From Lycorma delicatula (lineage: Eukaryota; Arthropoda; Insecta; Hemiptera; Fulgoridae): a DNA stretch of 64,000 nucleotides. The notes beneath the pieces were generated by a model, which worked only from the letters and a program-made list of their open reading frames with translations, was not told where the DNA came from and made no database searches. Location of the stretch: contig NC_134456.1 of the NCBI RefSeq assembly GCF_047948215.1, forward strand, positions 200,148,034 through 200,212,033. Direction: 5' to 3'. Below are positions 58,258 to 64,000 of this stretch, piece by piece. The position numbers and the translations under genes were made by a program. Position 1 is the stretch's first letter, and the number at the start of each line of letters is the position of its first letter.

Positions 58258-58400
58258 CATGGCGAAGTAGTAGCGTCTCGGCCCTTCATCCGGGGGTCCC
58301 GGGTTCGAATTCCGGTGAGACATTCCATTTTTCATACGCTACAAATTCCACTTCCATATCCCCGCGTACAAGCTTCAAAAGCTTCTGTGGTGAATTAATG
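58258..58400 (+). mobile_element. SINE-2 (tRNA-derived), well-kept copy
   Basis: The head carries a clear A-box TGGCGAAGTAGT (58260-58271) and B-box GGTTCGAATTCC (58302-58313), 31 bp apart, as in a tRNA gene. The body is TTTTTCATACGCTACAAATTCCACTTCCATATCCCCGCGTACAAGCTTC, shared with 32163-32219. It is about 140 bp and ends in an A-rich tail near 58400-58440. A functional tRNA is unlikely: the 5' and 3' halves do not close into an acceptor stem by eye and the body is fused on. Confidence 0.85.
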
Positions 58401-58404
58401 AATT

Positions 58405-59255
58405 AAAAACATCGAAATCTATTATTACAAAAAAAAAAAATCAAAAGCAGACTGGAACAAGCAAAGAGAAGTCCTATGGATAAGAAATTACTGTCAAATG
58501 TTGGTTTAAAAATTAAAGTTCAAAAAATATCAATACATATGCATATAAGATAGGTTGGAATAAATATTAAACAGAGAATTAAAGATTTGGGATTTAGTAC
58601 GAAAGTAAAAAGGAATAAATAAAAGCATCAAACCAATTTAACTACAGAATACTGAATAAAAACAAAACTATTTAAATGTAATGTTAAATATGTGCTTCTA
58701 AATTGAAAAGTACTTCAGTCAACATTGCTGTGAAAATTTTCTAATAATCCCACAAATTTTTAAAGGATTATACGAAAATTTTCATCCAACTGCGTAATTA
58801 TTAAAATAGAAGTTGCAAGCGGTTGAGAAAGCAGTAGTAACTAAACGTACTGCAGAATCGAAGTCGGTTTTATATTTTATTTAAGTTTGTTAACTATACA
58901 ATAAAACATATATGGTGGTTTTAGTTGTAAAATTTGTTATTTATGCATATATGATATATGCGAGAAATGAGATAAAATAATAATTTATTGAATCGGAATA
59001 AATAAATTTTAAGAATATCCGTATTAAGATACAGTATGTATCCTTTTCGCAAAATACATAATTAGAAAACACGTCAGTAAGTTTTGTTTAATAATAAAAG
59101 GTTATGAATTATATATCATTCTCATATAAATTATGTAATATTTTCTTATCATATCAAGTTATGTAACTTATTATTACAAAAAGAAACGATTAATTAGACT
59201 GAATCAATATTATTTTTGTTTAAAATTTTTATCGATTTTTTTTTTTCTTGTTATT
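58405..59255. other. AT-rich spacer, no gene seen
   Basis: Low-complexity sequence; nothing recognised. Confidence 0.6.
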
Positions 59256-59258
59256 TCG

Positions 59259-59591
59259 CTACACTTTTCTACAATCAAAGTAACTATTCGTGAATTCTGA
59301 ACTAAATAATCCGCTAGTACAATAATTATTTTTTAGGATTTCCCAAAAAAATTTCTTATTATACCTATCAATATCACTTATTAAAATTATCCAATTTTCA
59401 AAACTTTTGGCTACATCACACTTTAGAAGCTTCTGTTTTTCTTGGTTTTTATTGTTTGCGTTTTCACTGCCATAATCAAATGATACAATGAATACAATAT
59501 AATTATAAATAAGTAAATTTATATATATATATATTTCTTTTTGTGATAATTTAAATAACTTAGAAAGAAACACTCTTTTATAAACATACAA
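59259..59591 (-). CDS. Unrecognised 110-codon open frame
   Basis: The C-terminal half (about residues 42-110) is more protein-like than most frames here, with mixed charge and acidic, Trp and Cys residues (for example ENANNKNQEKQKLLKCDVAK and SFENWIILISDIDRY). The N-terminal half is I/Y/L-rich and overlaps a TA run. I recognise no domain, and no splice or promoter context is evident. It may be chance or an exon fragment. Confidence 0.12.
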   Translation of the reverse strand: MYVYKRVFLSKLFKLSQKEIYIYINLLIYNYIVFIVSFDYGSENANNKNQEKQKLLKCDVAKSFENWIILISDIDRYNKKFFWEILKNNYCTSGLFSSEFTNSYFDCRKV

Positions 59592-59594
59592 TAA

Positions 59595-60305
59595 TAAAAC
59601 AGAAATTAATTATTATTTTGTTATTGTATGGAGTTTCTAACATAAGTTATGTAATTTGATACAGATGATAAATTCAAAACTTAATTGAGTTTCTAGAGTC
59701 GTTTTATTTCTTAAGAAATGAAAAAATAATTATTTCGTAAAGAAAAAAATAAATCAAAGATTATGAAGATTGTAATGGCCTAAGAGGAAATTTTAAAAAT
59801 TAGATTGTCTCTTTCCTCCGGGTAAAAGCAAACGAAATTACACAGGTAAAGAAAGTAATATGCTTTTTGTGTACACTAGATTGGACTCGGGTACAAAATT
59901 ACCCTAATACATCTAATATCAGATATTCATATCATAACGTAAATTTCAATTAGAAGTGTTACGAATCATGAAGTTAATGTATTGAAAGCGCCCTATAATC
60001 ATAGAATATCGTACAATGTTAAATTAGTCATTTAATTCAATTTCTAAGATCAGTATAAACATTTTAAATTATTTATGTTATTGAAGGAAGTACATTTTTT
60101 AGTGAATTAGTTTTTGTTTCTAAATTAACTACCGTGTTAAGTTAATATGAAAAATTTAATAGTTATGATTTGAGTTATAATAGTGTTCTCAATTATTTAG
60201 ATATTATCAATCAAATAGATACCTACTGTTCATCAAAAACATTTAGTTTGAATGATTGCTTATTGTAATTCTTTCACAATCATATTAATCGTTGCTACTT
60301 TTTTA
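59595..60305. other. AT-rich spacer, no gene seen
   Basis: Nothing recognised. Confidence 0.55.
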
Positions 60306-60310
60306 TTTTT

Positions 60311-60406
60311 CATCGGCTTGCTTGGATTTCTCACTTTGGTTTTAGATAAAAGGTACATTAAATAACCAAAGTGAGAGACCCAAGCCGATGGCATTAAATA
60401 ACCAAA
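60311..60406. repeat. Inverted repeat coupled to a direct repeat
   Basis: CATCGGCTTG...TCTCACTTTGGTT (60311-60341) is inverted at 60364-60390 (AACCAAAGTGAGA..CCAAGCCGATG). The right arm lies between two identical 15-bp copies of CATTAAATAACCAAA (60356-60370 and 60392-60406). Confidence 0.9.
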
Positions 60407-60409
60407 CAT

Positions 60410-60685
60410 ATTTTCACTTCTTCAAACTTAAGTTCAACGAAGAATCCTTTTCATGGATTATTCGATAATATTTATACCCTGTATTATACGACAACGCTGG
60501 GCAGATTCTCGAGAATTCAGCACCCATCCAGTTTACACATATTTAAAAGGGGTTTTATCTCTAACATTAAAATAACTATGCAAACAAATATGTAGATTTA
60601 GTAATAACATATAAATTATTATTTGAATAAAGCTACGTAAAATACAGATAGATAAAAAACTATACATTAAAAGCTAAAAACATAA
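60410..60685. other. Spacer, no gene seen
   Basis: AT-rich; possibly eroded upstream part of the LINE that follows. Confidence 0.4.
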
Positions 60686-60689
60686 ATTC

Positions 60690-61190
60690 CTAATCACAGG
60701 TGATTTAGTACTTCCCGCAAAATCAGAAGAAGACGCAGCTTTCCAAATTAACGATTGTAAAAAAAATCAGAAAAAAGAACTTGCAAATTTTTTTCTTAAA
60801 AGCAGTACAAATATTAAAAATTATCCCAAAAACACAAAAGAGACCAAGTATGGAAAAATAGATGTTACAATCCAATTGAAAAATTTAGGAGAAATAATCA
60901 ATAAATAAGTAAAAATGCTACAGACAAAGCATTTATGGAAATCCCATAATCGAAATTAAAGTAATTAAATTTTTAATCAAAGAAATTTTACAATAAAATA
61001 ATCTCTGTATAAACGGAAAATCGAGACATATTTCTGTAACAGACGGGATTGAAACAATAAACCTGACTGTCCTATAAAATCACCTCAATATCGAAAGAAA
61101 ATTCTAAGAAGAATCTACAGTTACAGAAAGACAGAAGAAAGGTACAGACAAGATCAAATAAGGAAATTTATAAAACTCAATTTGATTTGG
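60690..61190 (+). pseudogene. LINE RT fragment, clade uncertain
   Basis: From about 60700 one frame reads GDLVLPAKSEEDAAFQINDC, the post-catalytic part of an RT ('ADDlvllAesEedA..qi..lk'), with the catalytic FADD eroded to TGD. It continues with KETKYGKIDVTIQLKNLGEI (about 60837-60896), matching 'tKyGki..v..fkYLGEii'. Further on, IERKFLRRIYSYRKTEERYR (about 61095-61155) and, in another frame, RSNKEIYK match the 'lRkI.Gp......yR.R.N.EiY' block. It is 5'-truncated with stops and shifts. Such proteins occur in many insect genomes; I cannot name the clade safely. It may be the same family as 1530-1806. Confidence 0.7.
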
Positions 61191-61194
61191 TAGT

Positions 61195-61545
61195 GTGTTT
61201 TGCCCGACGTGGAGAGACTTGAGGGCCGCCATGGTGGACCACGGAGCAGTAAATGTGGATAACGTCATAAGTGTGATGTTGGGTAACAGAAATGCTTGGA
61301 CAACAGTAAGGACTGCGGTGTAATTCGAAACAAGGGAACAGAGGAGAGTGGCAGGCAGGCTGGAAGTCTGCAGTTGACCTGAGGCAGAGCGACCGATGCC
61401 GGACGGCTGTGGGCGGCCAGTCTTATGGGTGGGTGGCGTTGGCTGCTTGGAGTCGTTGTTCGCCGATGATCCTCTGGAGACGTCGCTCTGGCTATTCTAT
61501 TTCGCTGAAAAGAGCTATAAATAAAGAAAAAAGAAATGATTTAAA
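61195..61545 (+). mobile_element. R1-clade LINE 3' end
   Basis: MVDHGAVNVDNVISVMLGNRNAWTTVRTAV (61231-61320), then, after a stop, FETREQRRVAGRLEV, fits the R1 ORF2 end 'lt.en.i..ML....aW..v..f...v...Ke..r'. The GC-rich stretch 61380-61500 is tail and 3' UTR. The end is near 61540 (CTATAAATAAAGAAAAAAGAAA), with AATAAA. It adjoins the RT fragment of another family, with little sequence between. Confidence 0.65.
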
Positions 61546-61549
61546 TATT

Positions 61550-61820
61550 TTGCAAGACTACTGAGGAAAACTCTGGAGACTTATTAGGCAATTACGTTAC
61601 ACGGAATTATGACAAAATGTGTTCTCTGACGGTGGTCCCGGTATAGTAATACCTAACGGTGGTCCAGAGATGTGTTCTCTCTGTAACTGTCCAATACCAC
61701 TTAGGCATTTTCCGTTACACCACCATATTTAAATAATATATTTATTTTCTAAGTTGATAGTTCTAAGAAGATGAATAGTAGAATCCCACTTTTTGGGTTT
61801 CGTTAATTCTGATTAGATGG
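61550..61820. other. Spacer with short direct repeats
   Basis: ACGGTGGTCC occurs twice (about 61627 and 61655) around GGTATAGTAATACC, and TGTGTTCTCT twice (about 61618 and 61671). Possibly a small insertion scar; no gene seen. Confidence 0.5.
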
Positions 61821-61824
61821 TACA

Positions 61825-62070
61825 GTTTAGTTCCAGCGTTCAAGTCCTAGCAAAGTAAGTTATTTTTACACGGATCTGAATACTAGATCGTAGGTACCGG
61901 TATTCTTTGGTGGTTGGGTTTCAATTAACCACACATCTTAGGAATGGTCGAACTGAGACTGTACAAGACTACATTTCATGTACACTCATTCATCCTCTGA
62001 AGTATTATCTGAAAAGTAATTACCGGAGGCTAAACAGGAAAAAGAAAGAAAACAAGAAAGAAAGAAAGAT
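61825..62070 (+). mobile_element. SINE-1 copy, head partly lost
   Basis: TTCCAGCGTTCAAGTCCTAG (B-box region) starts it, then GGTACCGGTATTCTTTGGTGGTTGGGTTTC and AACCACACATCTTAGGAATGGTCG. The tail GGAGGCTAAACAGGAAAAAGAAAG is followed by a GAAA-rich extension to about 62070. The A-box part is replaced by unrelated sequence. An 81-codon frame over it is meaningless. Confidence 0.9.
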
Positions 62071-62074
62071 GGTA

Positions 62075-62655
62075 TATTATATCCTTTGTCAAGAAGCATA
62101 CGATTATATTAAAAAATATATACATATGCTCTTCAGGAGGAAAGGGAAATAATTTGGAAACTGATTCTAGAGCTTTAAATAAGGAAAAAATTATCATAAA
62201 TATTTGTCCAAAAACACTTTATCGAGTTACGGCTACAGGATTTCAGTTCCCCCGGAGAAATGAGGTCATTTTTTTTTTTTTTTGATCGGATAAATCGAAT
62301 GAAACGGGTCTCATTATTGTATCATTCGTAATTTTTATAATAGTCAACGTAAAACAGAAAAATTCGTTGACGAAAAACACGTTATTCTAGGTTTGAAGTA
62401 CAATAACTGTGTTAAAAGACTAATAAATGTGTAAATTGTATTACAAAAATTGTACAGAATTTAATTCTGTTAGAACTGATGTAATAAAGTAAAAATGTAA
62501 TTAAAAGAAAAACTTTTAAATAAAAGAAAAAAAACCAGAAAAATGTTATGAATTTGTAAAATTAAAAACCGTTGGTTTTAGTAATACAATAAATTTAGAC
62601 CATTAGAAAATTAAAATGTTTTTAATTTACATTAAAAATAAATACTCAATGAGGT
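62075..62655. other. AT-rich spacer, no gene seen
   Basis: Nothing recognised. Confidence 0.55.
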
Positions 62656-62659
62656 GTAA

Positions 62660-63010
62660 ACTGTATTAATCTACAACAGATGTTCGAAAATTTCACCATT
62701 GTCATCGATATACTTTTCAACTCGTTTCCTTACATTTTCTTTCTTCCACCAAATGATATCGTCGCGTTCCTTTATTAGGGCAGCAACATTGAGATTGCAA
62801 GCGATCAGTTCATCACGTTTGACTACTTTGGGTTTTTCTTTCATTTCCATAAACAATAATCTAAGGGAGTAAAGTACGATGATCTAGATGGCCAATTTAC
62901 CGGCCCTCTACATTCAATCCATGTAGCAATAAATTTTTCATCAAGAATTGTCTTAGTTCATTCGTGAAACGGGTTGGTCCTCTATCAAGTTGATAGTACA
63001 TATCAAATAA
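62660..63010 (-). pseudogene. Tc1/mariner-like transposase C-terminal fragment
   Basis: On the minus strand from about 63005: YYQLDRGPTRFTNELRQFL and NLLLHGLNVEGR, then broken WP.RSPDL..lDf-like pieces. 62856-62671 holds RDELIACNLNVAALIKERDD and IDDNGEIFEHLL. These follow the end of insect Tc1/mariner transposases: '..Q.DgaP.H....vr..L.....rwiGR.G....PaRSPDLtplDfflWg', then 'R...ci...G..FEHL'. The catalytic residues in the 'DGaP' and 'PDL.p.D' blocks are altered or lost (the DGAP block reads DRGP). It complements the N-terminal half seen at 35-37 kb but is a separate copy. Confidence 0.65.
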
Positions 63011-63014
63011 AATA

Positions 63015-64000
63015 CGAATAGTATTTCTTCCCACACTATATAAACCCACATAATTTTCAATATTCTCCAGTAGCAATAGTAAAAATTTAATAACTCTTAT
63101 AAAACTAAATTAGATCTAATAATTCCTTAAACAGATTTTTGTATTGTTTTTCAGTAAATATGGAAAAAGTTCATTTTTTTATACGAATGATATTCACTCT
63201 TTTATTTAATCAATCGGATATCAAATCTTTAGAATTAATTAAGTTTAAATGTACTTTAGAAACAATAAATCGTAAATTAAGGAAAATACATAACTACGAG
63301 CAGTTTCTTTATCTATAATACTTTTTACAATACTTCTGTTTTATTTATTTAATGTATAATTTTGTAGGGCAGCTTAGCATTAAATATAAGCACTTATATT
63401 TATTTTTCTTTTAAATTTCTATAAGTAATTTTTATTAACGTTTTAAAAAGCCCAGTTTACCCTAAAGGTATTTATGTCATAAGTTAGGCTTTTTAAGCAA
63501 AACGGGAGAAGGAAACAAAGTTCACAGAAATGACCACAGGCAGTCACTACTTCGTTAAGCCTTTCAATGGAAGCTACTACCTCACTGGCTATAAGACAAA
63601 ACCAGAGTTGGACCGCAGAGGGGACCAGTGTGGGGGCAGCATTTCTAGTCATACGATATCAATTCAGAAAAGAAAGGATTAAGGATAAAGAAAGGGATAA
63701 TAGAGTGAGAGGACGATCAATCCAAAGAAGGACTGCTACAGGAAATCAGGATAATTTTAATTTTACTGTCTTTTCCAGTACCATAAAACAAAGTTAACTT
63801 TTTAAAACAATTTTCATCAGTAAGCATCCAATTAATAAAAATGCATGTTAAACGTCATACTTTCTATTTTACAGTGTACCAAAAAATTTGGTTTATCATT
63901 TACCCGGATTTGCTTTTTTTTTTTAGTCCTGTTACATCCAGATAAAGGGATTTTTAGTGTTGTAAATTCCACCCTCATTCTACCCTTTACTTCGTCATTC
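63015..64000. other. Spacer, no gene recognised
   Basis: AT-rich to about 63440. 63440-63780 is more even in composition, with overlapping short frames on both strands (63443-63652 -, 63567-63797 +) without a known motif, perhaps an old repeat. Confidence 0.4.

Noticed and set aside
58258..58330. A functional tRNA gene
   Set aside because: A- and B-boxes are good, but no acceptor stem is evident and the segment continues into a body shared with another copy at 32.1 kb, so it is a SINE head.

Overview
The window looks like AT-rich intergenic or intronic DNA from an insect genome. The mix of decayed retrotransposon clades (Jockey, I with RNase H, R1, and one of uncertain clade), Tc1/mariner-type DNA transposons, tRNA-derived SINEs and short foldback elements is typical of arthropods. 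A hemipteran is my guess, but nothing here proves it. I found no intact host gene, rRNA, true tRNA, operon or CRISPR array. Every protein I can recognise is a piece of a mobile element, and every one is broken.

Layout. 40-1260: Jockey RT remnant (+). 1530-1800: C-terminal tail of another LINE (+). 2827-3520: a TIR repeat (family A, copy 1). 4490-7110: I-clade LINE with RT and RNase H (-). 8355-8402 and 8505-8770: TA microsatellite and a foldback element. 9600-10140: very decayed RT tail (+). 12800-13485: R1-type 3' end (+). 15670-16320: Jockey derivative with the RT core deleted (+). 16890-17075: family A copy 3 (-). 19066-19469: SINE-1 (-), next to a GC-rich R1-type 3' end at 19480-19920 (-). 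24139-24419: best SINE-1 copy (+). 29913-30250: large foldback abutting family A copy 2 (30250-30750). 32100-32232: SINE-2 (+).

35025-37245 is the most structured locus. It is a Tc1/mariner-like transposon whose transposase reading frame is split by a 1.42-kb internal piece of an R1-clade LINE, flanked by a perfect 15-bp direct repeat. A SINE-1 fragment follows at 37284. 40318-40437 is a long ATT microsatellite. 41940-43910 is the 5' part of an I-clade LINE (5' UTR plus ORF1), meeting a Jockey 3' end on the other strand (43925-44540). 51700-54350 is an R1-type element with ORF1 and a 3' tail but no ORF2. 58258-58400 is a well-kept SINE-2. 60690-63010 packs an RT fragment, an R1 3' end, a SINE-1 and the C-terminal half of a transposase of the same type as at 35 kb. 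The long stretches between these are low-complexity AT-rich DNA in which I see no gene.

No new cellular system is evident. The observations most worth checking are structural: an internal LINE segment with a perfect target-type duplication but neither LINE end, making an open transposase-endonuclease chimera; repeated loss of the RT catalytic core in separate LINE copies; SINE and LINE tails that resemble each other; and several perfect palindromes, one with the signature of templated repair.
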